Source of the DNA: Flavobacteriales bacterium
GTDB lineage: Bacteria; Bacteroidota; Bacteroidia; Flavobacteriales_D; Parvicellaceae
Assembly (NCBI GenBank): GCA_029243855.1
Contig: JAQWRG010000070.1
Coordinates: forward strand, 1-36,049
Reading direction: 5' to 3'
DNA length: 36,049 bases
Below, piece after piece: positions 27,736 to 36,049 of the stretch. Both the position numbers and the translations under genes were made by a program. Every line of letters begins with the position of its first letter. The first letter of the stretch is position 1. The notes beneath the pieces were generated by a model, which was not told the origin of the DNA, made no database searches, and was given only the letters and a program-made list of their open reading frames with translations.

Positions 27736-29064
27736 ATGGAAATTTTAACGCAAGCTGCACAATTCGTATTAAGTCTTTCCATCCTAATTGTTTTACACGA
27801 AATGGGGCACATGCTTCCTGCAAAATGGTTTAAAACTAGGGTAGAAAAATTTTATCTGTTTTTTGACGCTGGTTTTTCACTTTTTAAATTTAAAAAAGGT
27901 GAAACAGAATACGGTATTGGATGGATTCCTCTTGGTGGATATGTAAAGATTTCTGGAATGATTGATGAAAGCATGGATAAAGAACAAATGAAAGAACCTG
28001 CAAAGCCATGGGAGTTTCGTTCTAAGCCAGCTTGGCAACGTTTAATCATTATGACTGGAGGAGTCACAGTCAACTTAATACTTGGTTATCTTATTTACAT
28101 TATGATGCTTTTTGTTTGGGGATCTGATTATCTTCCAAATCAAAATGTGAAATATGGGGCTCACTTAAGTCACGAAATTTTTGAGGAATATGGATTTCAA
28201 GAAGGAGACTTAATCACATCTATTGATGGTGAAAGAATTGAAGAATTTGGAGATGCATCCAAAAAAATAATAATTGATGGTGGAAGAAAAGTAATCCTAT
28301 TGAGAAATGGAAACACCACTACAATAGATCTTCCGGAAACCATTGTACAAGACATGCTTCGATTAAAAGTGAAAGGTGTTTTTTCAGAATGGCGAACCCC
28401 CAATATAATTGCACAAATAGAACCTGGTAAATTTGCTGAAACTGCTGGATTATTAAAAGGAGATAGTATTGTAGGTATTAACGATGTTTCTACTCCATTC
28501 TATGTTGATTTCAAAAAAGAAATACAAAATCACAAATCAGATACTATAAATATTAAATTCTACAGAAACTCTTTAATAAACAACTTAGATGTAGCGGTGA
28601 ATGAAGAGGGGGTAATTGGGTATATTTCCAAACATACAACTGAACTTTTAGATTTTACTCATAAGGATTACGGTTTTATTGAGTCTATCCCTGCTGGAAT
28701 TGTTGAAGGTACAGCTACACTAACCAACTATGTTAAATCTATTGGTTTAATTTTCAGTAAAGAAGGAGCCAAACAGATAGGTGGTTTTGGGACAATAGGA
28801 AGCCTTTATGGAAAAGTGTGGGATTGGCAAAGATTTTGGGGGATGACAGCCTTATTGTCTATAATTTTAGCTTTTATGAATATGTTACCTATTCCAGCAT
28901 TAGATGGTGGTCATGTAATGTTCCTTATTTATGAAATCATTTCTGGGAAACCGCCAAGCGACAAGTTTTTAACCAAAGCTCAAGTTGTTGGTATGGTAAT
29001 CTTACTTAGCCTACTGGTTTATGCCAATGGAATGGATATTTTCAGATGGATTAGCGGAAGCTAA
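27736..29064 (+). CDS. rseP: RIP metalloprotease RseP (site-2 protease, M50)
   Basis: VLHEMGHMLPAKWF, IGWIPLGGYVKISGM, PDZ-like segments, NMLPIPALDGGHVMFLIYE. Confidence 0.95.
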   Translation: MEILTQAAQFVLSLSILIVLHEMGHMLPAKWFKTRVEKFYLFFDAGFSLFKFKKGETEYGIGWIPLGGYVKISGMIDESMDKEQMKEPAKPWEFRSKPAWQRLIIMTGGVTVNLILGYLIYIMMLFVWGSDYLPNQNVKYGAHLSHEIFEEYGFQEGDLITSIDGERIEEFGDASKKIIIDGGRKVILLRNGNTTTIDLPETIVQDMLRLKVKGVFSEWRTPNIIAQIEPGKFAETAGLLKGDSIVGINDVSTPFYVDFKKEIQNHKSDTINIKFYRNSLINNLDVAVNEEGVIGYISKHTTELLDFTHKDYGFIESIPAGIVEGTATLTNYVKSIGLIFSKEGAKQIGGFGTIGSLYGKVWDWQRFWGMTALLSIILAFMNMLPIPALDGGHVMFLIYEIISGKPPSDKFLTKAQVVGMVILLSLLVYANGMDIFRWISGS

Positions 29065-29159
29065 ACCAACACTTTTAAACAACCGAGTGAGAATAATTGT
29101 GTGATGGTTATCTCAAAGAATAAGTATCGAGTTGTACTTTTAGGCATTATACTATTTAC

Positions 29160-30086
29160 ATGTCTCATCATATTCTAACATATATATTTCTACTAAGTTT
29201 CTTTAGTTCCGTTTTTGCTCAGGAAACTGAAGTAAATCCTTTTGAAATTTATACTCAAGATAAAAACCATAAAGTACTAATTGTTCCTTTTGAAAGTAAA
29301 ATGTATGCTTCCAGTTTAGATGCTGAAATAGCAGCAAAAACTGGGATGAATTATTTTGAAATTAGAGAAAAATTAAGAATTGGACTTTCTAATCAAATTC
29401 TTTTAGCCATTGATAAAAAAATCCCTGCGGTTTCTATGATTCATCACGATGACTCATTAGTTAGCGACTTAGATTATGTTTACAACAGCATTGGATACAA
29501 ATACACCTTAGTGCCAAAAGAAGAAGAAGAAGTTGAAACTCCAGAAAACTTAAGTACGCAAGTAAAATCAAAAATCACTGCATTAATCAATAAGAGCTCG
29601 AATTCTAGCACTCCAAAGGAAAAAAAAGAATATGAAGGTGGTAAAATTTATAATGGAGAAGTATATACTACTAATCATTATGCAGAAAGGTTTATGAATA
29701 CCAGCATTCATAATGCTAGTTTATTAGATGTCTTGAATAAAAAGTATAGAAGTGATTTATATATTTTTATCAATGAATTGGATATTGGAAAACCAGTATC
29801 CAATTTAGAAAATACAGGAGTATATTTCAGAAGAATTAAAGTTCATTATACTGTGTTTAATCAAAAAGGGAAAGAAATGGAAGCAGGTGCATCTACTATT
29901 CAAATGCCTCATTATATTAACGACATCGATAAAGTAATACGTAATTATTTCTCTATTTTATCTCGTAATTTGTGTAGTTTTATGCCAGAGCCTGATTTAG
30001 ATAAAATCACAATAAACAAAGAGAATGAAGACAGTAAAAAAGCAAAAGATCAGCGTAAAATTATTCATGGATTAATGGTTGAATAA
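29160..30086 (+). CDS. Hypothetical exported protein
   Basis: 308-aa ORF with signal peptide (ILTYIFLLSFFSSVFAQ); no family recognised. Confidence 0.65.
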   Translation: MSHHILTYIFLLSFFSSVFAQETEVNPFEIYTQDKNHKVLIVPFESKMYASSLDAEIAAKTGMNYFEIREKLRIGLSNQILLAIDKKIPAVSMIHHDDSLVSDLDYVYNSIGYKYTLVPKEEEEVETPENLSTQVKSKITALINKSSNSSTPKEKKEYEGGKIYNGEVYTTNHYAERFMNTSIHNASLLDVLNKKYRSDLYIFINELDIGKPVSNLENTGVYFRRIKVHYTVFNQKGKEMEAGASTIQMPHYINDIDKVIRNYFSILSRNLCSFMPEPDLDKITINKENEDSKKAKDQRKIIHGLMVE

Positions 30087-30087
30087 A

Positions 30088-32598
30088 TCACAAATCAACC
30101 ACCACAAATTTCTTGGTAATAATTTGTTGATTGATCTCCACTGAAAGGTAGTAGACTCCTTGACTAAACCCAAATACATTAATAGGAACGCTTTCTGCTT
30201 GAGTGACAAAAGTTTGTTCTGTTAAAACTTGACCCAATTGATTTAAAATCATCCAACTGCCTTCAGATCCTTTGGGAACTCTGAATGTGAAATTTCCATA
30301 ATTTGGATTAGGAAATAAACTAATGTCATCTAATGACTCAATTCCCTTACAATCATCCAAAGTGATTTTAATTTCTTCTCGTTGACTTTCGCATATATCG
30401 TCACATACTTTCCAATTAAAAAAATAGTAATATTTCAACGTTGTAGAAATTGTTGCTGTCTCTTTTGATTTATTAATACTTAGCACATCATCAATAACAT
30501 ATGGGAAATTAACATTTGAACTTGTTCTATAAAGATTAATATCAGAACCTGGAGAAAGACCAATTTTATAACTATTTCCAGGATACAATGAGGCATTTAA
30601 TTCCAATGTCACCACACCATCGTTGTCAAATGCAAATGTCTTTTGAAAAACAATGTTTTCGTTGCTGTCTAAAATTATTATCTCTCTATCTTCTGTTCCA
30701 ACCGCTTTTACATCGACTGATTGAAGAATTAGCTTTTTATAAACGTCAAATACTAAAAAAGAATAGGTATTGGTATTAAACCCATTGCTTGGAAAGTTTC
30801 TGGGGCCTAATTGTAAACAGGACGTATCACTAAAGTAAGTTACATATATGGATGTATCTGCACTTATAGGTCCAATAGAATAAGAATTACCGTTATGAAA
30901 TCCTTCTAATTCATTTTGACCAGAATACCATTGTAAATTGGTTTCATTAACAGATTCTAATAATATTGAATCTCCCTCACATAGGTAAACATCTTCAAAA
31001 TTTGGTGGAGAAGTAAGTTGGATAGTAAATGCATTATTAAGAGTCTTGGAATCTGACCCAAAATCATTGGAAACCAATAGAGAAGTATTATAAACACCCG
31101 ATTGATTAAAGATGATTTCTCCTTGTTGTATTGAGTCGTCTATAGTACCATCTCCGTTATAATCCCACTGCCAAGTGGTTGGAAAATTAGATGACCTATC
31201 GTAAAAATATACCCTCCCATTACAGCTATCAGACGACAAAATATCAAAGTCAGCAATTGGAGGTGACAAACATATTAATGCATTATATGCGTTAATTCTT
31301 CCTGCGCCAAGTAGTCCAGCATAATTAGGGTTTATAGCATATATATTATCAGCTGAGTTTTTTAAACAGCTTATAAGCTGATCATTTGTTGCTGAAGGAG
31401 CATGAGATTTCATTAAACCTAAAAGACCTGCAACCATTGGAGCAGACATAGAAGTTCCTGTTTTTGTATCGTAGCCATTATATGGAATAGTGCTTAGAAT
31501 TGAACTTCCAGGTGCTGAAATATCTATCCTTGTTCCATAATTAGAGGAGTTTACTTTTGTGTCAGAACTATTAGTATTAGCTACACATATAACACCATCA
31601 TAACAAGCTGGGTATTTTGGACTGGTTGATAAGTTGGCATTATTATTTCCAGATGCAGCAACGATAATTGAACCGTTATTAATCCCAAATTGAATAATGT
31701 TAAAGTTTGTTTGAGAAAAAGACCCACTAGACCATGAACAGCTTATGACATCAGCTCCTGAAACTATTGAGTAATAAACCCCATCCCATGTTTGATTAAC
31801 TAAACCATTATCATCTGCTGTTTTAACAGCCATTAGCGAAACACCAAATCCAATTGCAGCAATACCAATACCATTATCTGTAGCAGCGCCCGCAATACCA
31901 GCACAATGAGTTCCGTGTGCCCACGCACTTGTATTGTCGTGTGGACTTGGGTTGTTATCATTTGTGTAAGTATCCCAACCATTTATATCATCAATATATC
32001 CATTGTTATCATCATCAATTCCATTGTTTGGTATTTCGTTTGGATTGACCCAAATTACCTCTTGAAGGTCTGGGTGATTAATGGTAATAGCATCATCAAC
32101 TATGGAAACTACTATATCGCTATTACCAACATTAATGTCCCAAGCTAAATGTGCTTGAATTTTGTCCAAGTGCCAACAGTTGTTATAACTTGGATCGTTA
32201 GGAATTAAATCTTCTTCGTCTATGTAAACAGGTTCAGCATAGTCTATCTCAGGTAATTCATTTAAGTTTTTAATGATGCTTTCAAGTTCTTGATTTGTTA
32301 CATCCAATTGAAATAAAAAGGTATTGTAAAGATCAATTGCCTTTTTTTTAAGCCCAAATGGTTGCTCTATTTTTTTGATGGAAATATTATTGAAAAAACT
32401 AGAAAAAGGAAAAACACTTACTGATATTTCTGTAGGGTTATTTTCAATTTCACTCCATGCTGATTCAGACAGCAAATCGTAACTGTTTAATTTTAAATAA
32501 AGTTCTCCTTGGAAATAGGTTGAGATTTCTTGGGAAAGAAAAACAGAGTTAACAGAAAAAAGTAATGCGCTAACAACAAGTCTTAAAAAAAACCTCAT
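30088..32598 (-). CDS. Subtilisin-like (S8) serine protease with PKD-like domain and T9SS type A sorting domain
   Basis: Triad motifs VSIVDDAI, HGTHCAGIAG and GTSMSAPMVAGLLGL; ADFDILSSDSCNGRVYFYDRSSNFPTTWQWDYNGDG; C-term SLFPNPNYGNFTF. Confidence 0.95.
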   Translation of the reverse strand: MRFFLRLVVSALLFSVNSVFLSQEISTYFQGELYLKLNSYDLLSESAWSEIENNPTEISVSVFPFSSFFNNISIKKIEQPFGLKKKAIDLYNTFLFQLDVTNQELESIIKNLNELPEIDYAEPVYIDEEDLIPNDPSYNNCWHLDKIQAHLAWDINVGNSDIVVSIVDDAITINHPDLQEVIWVNPNEIPNNGIDDDNNGYIDDINGWDTYTNDNNPSPHDNTSAWAHGTHCAGIAGAATDNGIGIAAIGFGVSLMAVKTADDNGLVNQTWDGVYYSIVSGADVISCSWSSGSFSQTNFNIIQFGINNGSIIVAASGNNNANLSTSPKYPACYDGVICVANTNSSDTKVNSSNYGTRIDISAPGSSILSTIPYNGYDTKTGTSMSAPMVAGLLGLMKSHAPSATNDQLISCLKNSADNIYAINPNYAGLLGAGRINAYNALICLSPPIADFDILSSDSCNGRVYFYDRSSNFPTTWQWDYNGDGTIDDSIQQGEIIFNQSGVYNTSLLVSNDFGSDSKTLNNAFTIQLTSPPNFEDVYLCEGDSILLESVNETNLQWYSGQNELEGFHNGNSYSIGPISADTSIYVTYFSDTSCLQLGPRNFPSNGFNTNTYSFLVFDVYKKLILQSVDVKAVGTEDREIIILDSNENIVFQKTFAFDNDGVVTLELNASLYPGNSYKIGLSPGSDINLYRTSSNVNFPYVIDDVLSINKSKETATISTTLKYYYFFNWKVCDDICESQREEIKITLDDCKGIESLDDISLFPNPNYGNFTFRVPKGSEGSWMILNQLGQVLTEQTFVTQAESVPINVFGFSQGVYYLSVEINQQIITKKFVVVDL

Positions 32599-32660
32599 TT
32601 CCTAAAATTAGGAAAAAGTAAGTTATAAGTTGGTTTGATTAACTTTTATTTGATGAAGAA

Positions 32661-33692
32661 TTATTTAGGGTTGTATCCTTTGTATAAAAACTGATTGTTG
32701 CTCTGCATTCTGAAGGTAATCTCTACAGCTCCCATTGTATTGGTTGCTGGAAGCAATTTAGAAGCAGTTAAATCGTAAGTTATTCCGATAGCATAATCTT
32801 TTATCTCAAATAAAACACCAGGGCAAAGAGCATCTCCATATCTCCAATAACCCCCTAAAGCTATGGCTGATTCTTTATTATAACCAGTTATTTTAGAGGC
32901 TTCTTTAATTCTTATTCTGTAAAAAGCTCCAGCCATTATTTCTAAATTAGGTCCTTGTTTTTGAACCAATAAAGAGCCTACTATTCCGGTTCTTGAATGT
33001 GGAATCCCAATAAAACCTTTTCCAAACAAGCAAAATCTACTATACAAACTGTCAACCAAAAAGCCATTAAACATATTAGGCGTATTTAAATTATATCCAG
33101 AAATTCCTATTTGTAAATGAGTTTGGTCGTACAGTGCCATATATCCTTCACTTTTTCCATAAGTAAACACAATTCCAGAAGCAAAATTAAAATATGAAAA
33201 CTGTGTTGGATTAAAATTCTCACCAGAAGGAGCATTTGGGTTGTGGTATTCTCCATTGTATTGGTTTCCCCAAAGGATATTTGATGGGTCTATTTTAGAC
33301 TGATTATAAGTACTAAGAATCCCCATAGACATTGATAAATGTTCGCTCAATAAAATCAGTCCTGAAACGCCCAAATTAATGGTATTGTTTGAAAGAAAAT
33401 TATTTCCGGATTTATCAGAATTGGCTGCAATTCCAATTCCTAAATTTCCTTTATCCCATTTATTAACCCCCAACTTATAATCCGTAGAAAAACTATACGT
33501 TTGATAAGCATTATTAATAGACGACCATTGACTTCTGGTTGAAAATTGAACTCTTGAATTTCCATGATAATTACCTACTAATCCTGGATTATATAAATAG
33601 TCATGCTCATTAAGTTGAGTAGTATGAATGTCTTGGGCATAACATACGTATGTGCTGATCGTTAATACTAATATTAAAAGTCTTTTTATCAT
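32661..33692 (-). CDS. PorP/SprF family type IX secretion system membrane protein
   Basis: AQDIHTTQLNEHDYLYNPGLVGNYHGNSRVQFSTRSQWSSINNAYQTYSFSTDYKL is a typical PorP/SprF N-terminus; coupled to an upstream CHU_C protein. Confidence 0.93.
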   Translation of the reverse strand: MIKRLLILVLTISTYVCYAQDIHTTQLNEHDYLYNPGLVGNYHGNSRVQFSTRSQWSSINNAYQTYSFSTDYKLGVNKWDKGNLGIGIAANSDKSGNNFLSNNTINLGVSGLILLSEHLSMSMGILSTYNQSKIDPSNILWGNQYNGEYHNPNAPSGENFNPTQFSYFNFASGIVFTYGKSEGYMALYDQTHLQIGISGYNLNTPNMFNGFLVDSLYSRFCLFGKGFIGIPHSRTGIVGSLLVQKQGPNLEIMAGAFYRIRIKEASKITGYNKESAIALGGYWRYGDALCPGVLFEIKDYAIGITYDLTASKLLPATNTMGAVEITFRMQSNNQFLYKGYNPK

Positions 33693-36049
33693 TTAATTAA
33701 CGATATTAATCCTTTTTCTTTGAAGGGTATTCCATTAAGATATGTTCCCTTTAGATAATAGACATAGGTTCCATTATTCATCAATTGACCTCTAAAATTA
33801 CCGTCCCAAGAACAAGTTTGTGAACAACAACAATCGGTTTCATAAACCACCTCTCCCCATCGATTAAAGATGTAAAAGTTCATCTCTTGAATTCCTCCAC
33901 CCATAACTCCTATAAAATCGTTAATTCCATCATTGTTTGGAGAAAATCCAGTAGGAACAAAATGATCGTTTTCATAGATCATTGACACAAAAATATCTAA
34001 AACAGAAGAATCGCAACCGTTAGATCCTACAGATGTTATTAACCCCTCAAAATCTGAGTTTATTAAAAGTTCGTCACCTTGAATATCAATTGATAACGAT
34101 TGTCCTACATATAAAACCGTATCAATAAATATCGTATCAGGGATCTGTTCAGTAAGGTTTACCGTGACTATACTGTCACAACCACTTGCTGTTACATAAG
34201 GAATGTCTGCAGTTGGATTTAATGCGTTAAGTTCAATACCGTTGTAAGTGACTGTTTCCCCAAAACAAACAACAGTATCAATTGTACTTGTTAATGTATT
34301 CTGTATAGTTAATTGTATAGAAACAGTACTATCACAGCCAGTTGAAGATGTCAATACATGAACTCCTGAAGTATTTGACGTGTCGTAGGTAACTCCATTG
34401 AAAATATAATTTCCATTAGTGCAAATTATTGGGTTCAGAGAACTTGTAAGCTCTGCTAATTCCGTAACAGTTACATTTACAATACTATCACATCCACTTC
34501 CTAGTGTGAAAGTTTCTTGTCCTGTAGGGTTTGATCCATCGTATGTTGTACCGTTAACAATGATAGAATTACCAAAACACAAGGTTGTATCAAGTGAAGT
34601 TGTAATTACTGATTGAATATTTAACGTAAGGGTAACTGTACTGTCGCAACCACTTGCGGATGTAAAAACATGAATTCCTGATGTGTTGGAAGCGTTATAG
34701 GTTGTACCGTCATATACGTAGGTTCCATTAGAACAGATTGTCGGGTTAATAGTATTAGTTATAACAGGTAATTCCGTTAATGTAATCGTAACAATACTAT
34801 CGCATCCATTGATTGAAAGTAAAGAATCTAATCCTGTTGTATTGGATCCATTGTAGGTTATTCCATTTATTAAAACGGATCCCCCATTACAAACAGTGGT
34901 ATCTATACTTGTGTTTATTGTTGTACAACCAGGTATGCCATAATAATCTAAGCAACCGTAGTCGTAATCACAATCGGTTCCAATCACAGTAGTCAAAATA
35001 AGCGTGTAGCTTGAACTTGGGGTTAGCCCATTCCACTCAGGGTTAAAACCACTCCCTACTCCATTTGCATTAGCAACATTTGGCATAATATCTGGTCCTG
35101 TACAGGAATTAGATGCATCTCTTAATACAGCCGATCTTGAAATACCGCTGCATAAAATTTGATTGAAATTTAATTGTTGAACAACACCAACATTACCAAA
35201 AGCATCCGTAGTTACTGTATGATAAGTAGTGTAGGTCATATCATTCAAGTCAGCACAGGGATCGTCACAAAATAAATAGGTTCTGTCTGCAAATTCATTG
35301 ACTCCTCCAGCAGCACATGTTGGATTGGAGCAATCTCCACAAGTTGGAGGTAAATAATCTATATAGATCAAATCACCTAAATCGTAACAACCGTCTCCAT
35401 CAGCATCAATGGCATCTGAAACATCACTTGTATGCGGAAGAATCCAGAGTTCTGAGTAACCTCCAGGTATAGTTCCAGAAACCCCACCAGCATCTGTATC
35501 TGTTGTTGAAAGCCCATAATCAGTCCCTATATAACAAGGATGAGTAGTTAAATCTGCTAATTGAGCTGGTGTGAGAGGAAGGTTAGGATTGCAGCTAAAA
35601 ACTGCCCATCCATAAGTAAGAGCCCCGGAGTTTAAGTCTGTACTTGAGGCTGTCATAGTGATTGTTTGACAATTGGACAACTCATAGTTGTTAGAGCTTG
35701 TAGAAGTTCCTCCAGTAACTGTCACATTACCTGCATCAGCAGTACAAGGCAATGAACATGAAATCCCTGTGTTGTAAATAAAAGAGCAGTCTGGTGCAGC
35801 AAGCGCTGTACCTAAACTCCTGTAATCACCATCTAGTGTGATTTGTTCAACGCAGTCTTGAACAGTTACTACAATTGTTCTAGTATAATCTGTAGAGCCA
35901 AAACCAAACCAAGAATCGTCAGATTCGTAGGTTAAAACATCCGTTCTATTTGCATATCTACTTGAAAAATAAGTAACTGCTGTTCCTGTTCCAATGTTAG
36001 CCCCTGTATAACCAACAAGAGGGTCGTATCCTGGTCTAGTTAAGGAAGC
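33689..36049 (-). CDS. Large secreted repeat protein with T9SS type B sorting (gliding motility-associated C-terminal) domain; 5' end outside window
   Basis: C-term FVPTGFSPNNDGINDFIGV...FYIFNRWGEVVYET...NGTYVYYLKGTYLNG. Frame stays open from the TTG at 35752 to the window edge (ASLTRPGYDPLVGY...NTGISCSLPCTADAG), so it is truncated here. Confidence 0.93.
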   Translation of the reverse strand, partial: ASLTRPGYDPLVGYTGANIGTGTAVTYFSSRYANRTDVLTYESDDSWFGFGSTDYTRTIVVTVQDCVEQITLDGDYRSLGTALAAPDCSFIYNTGISCSLPCTADAGNVTVTGGTSTSSNNYELSNCQTITMTASSTDLNSGALTYGWAVFSCNPNLPLTPAQLADLTTHPCYIGTDYGLSTTDTDAGGVSGTIPGGYSELWILPHTSDVSDAIDADGDGCYDLGDLIYIDYLPPTCGDCSNPTCAAGGVNEFADRTYLFCDDPCADLNDMTYTTYHTVTTDAFGNVGVVQQLNFNQILCSGISRSAVLRDASNSCTGPDIMPNVANANGVGSGFNPEWNGLTPSSSYTLILTTVIGTDCDYDYGCLDYYGIPGCTTINTSIDTTVCNGGSVLINGITYNGSNTTGLDSLLSINGCDSIVTITLTELPVITNTINPTICSNGTYVYDGTTYNASNTSGIHVFTSASGCDSTVTLTLNIQSVITTSLDTTLCFGNSIIVNGTTYDGSNPTGQETFTLGSGCDSIVNVTVTELAELTSSLNPIICTNGNYIFNGVTYDTSNTSGVHVLTSSTGCDSTVSIQLTIQNTLTSTIDTVVCFGETVTYNGIELNALNPTADIPYVTASGCDSIVTVNLTEQIPDTIFIDTVLYVGQSLSIDIQGDELLINSDFEGLITSVGSNGCDSSVLDIFVSMIYENDHFVPTGFSPNNDGINDFIGVMGGGIQEMNFYIFNRWGEVVYETDCCCSQTCSWDGNFRGQLMNNGTYVYYLKGTYLNGIPFKEKGLISLIK
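34140..34920 (-). repeat. Array of about five degenerate protein repeats (~50 aa) with GCDSIVTVxLTE / CxxGxxxxNGxTYxxSNTTG
   Basis: Protein shows NGCDSIVTITLTELP, SGCDSTVTLTLNIQ, SGCDSIVNVTVTELA, TGCDSTVSIQLTIQ, SGCDSIVTVNLTEQ. Confidence 0.85.

Noticed and set aside
34140-34920. CRISPR array suggested by periodic repeats
   Set aside because: Units are degenerate, in frame, and encode a repeated protein motif (GCDSIVTV...); no constant repeat plus unique spacers, and no cas genes.

Overview
The window is a segment of a Bacteroidota chromosome (Flavobacteriales-like). Clues are many type IX secretion (T9SS) sorting domains, a PorP/SprF protein, TAnnTTTG -7 boxes and a SusC-like TonB receptor. 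The left part holds the 3' part of gltX, folB, tRNA-Cys, a cytochrome c/PHM-like copper monooxygenase, a neutral sphingomyelinase-like EEP protein, an M48 protease, a TPR protein, a PfkB kinase and tRNA-Asn. Next is a minus-strand cassette of secreted proteins (an FG-GAP-like repeat protein broken by a frameshift at a G8 tract, a TPR protein and a PHP-domain protein). It is bracketed by tRNA-Asn and a partial copy of the tRNA 3' end plus terminator. The most unusual locus is a probable minus-strand operon at 13026-21190: ferritin, a small basic secreted protein, a YfiR/DUF4154 protein, a TPR protein, a HAMP-SpoIIE phosphatase, and a 1276-aa sensor with Reg_prop propellers, a Y_Y_Y domain, a TM helix, a class III adenylyl cyclase and an HD phosphohydrolase. 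The right part holds a fused dipeptide-type ABC ATPase, a TonB receptor, an alpha/beta-hydrolase-like T9SS protein, RseP, a hypothetical exported protein, a subtilisin-like T9SS protease, SprF and a large type B (CHU_C) T9SS adhesin-like protein running off the window. All calls come from reading the sequence and motifs; no database search was run.
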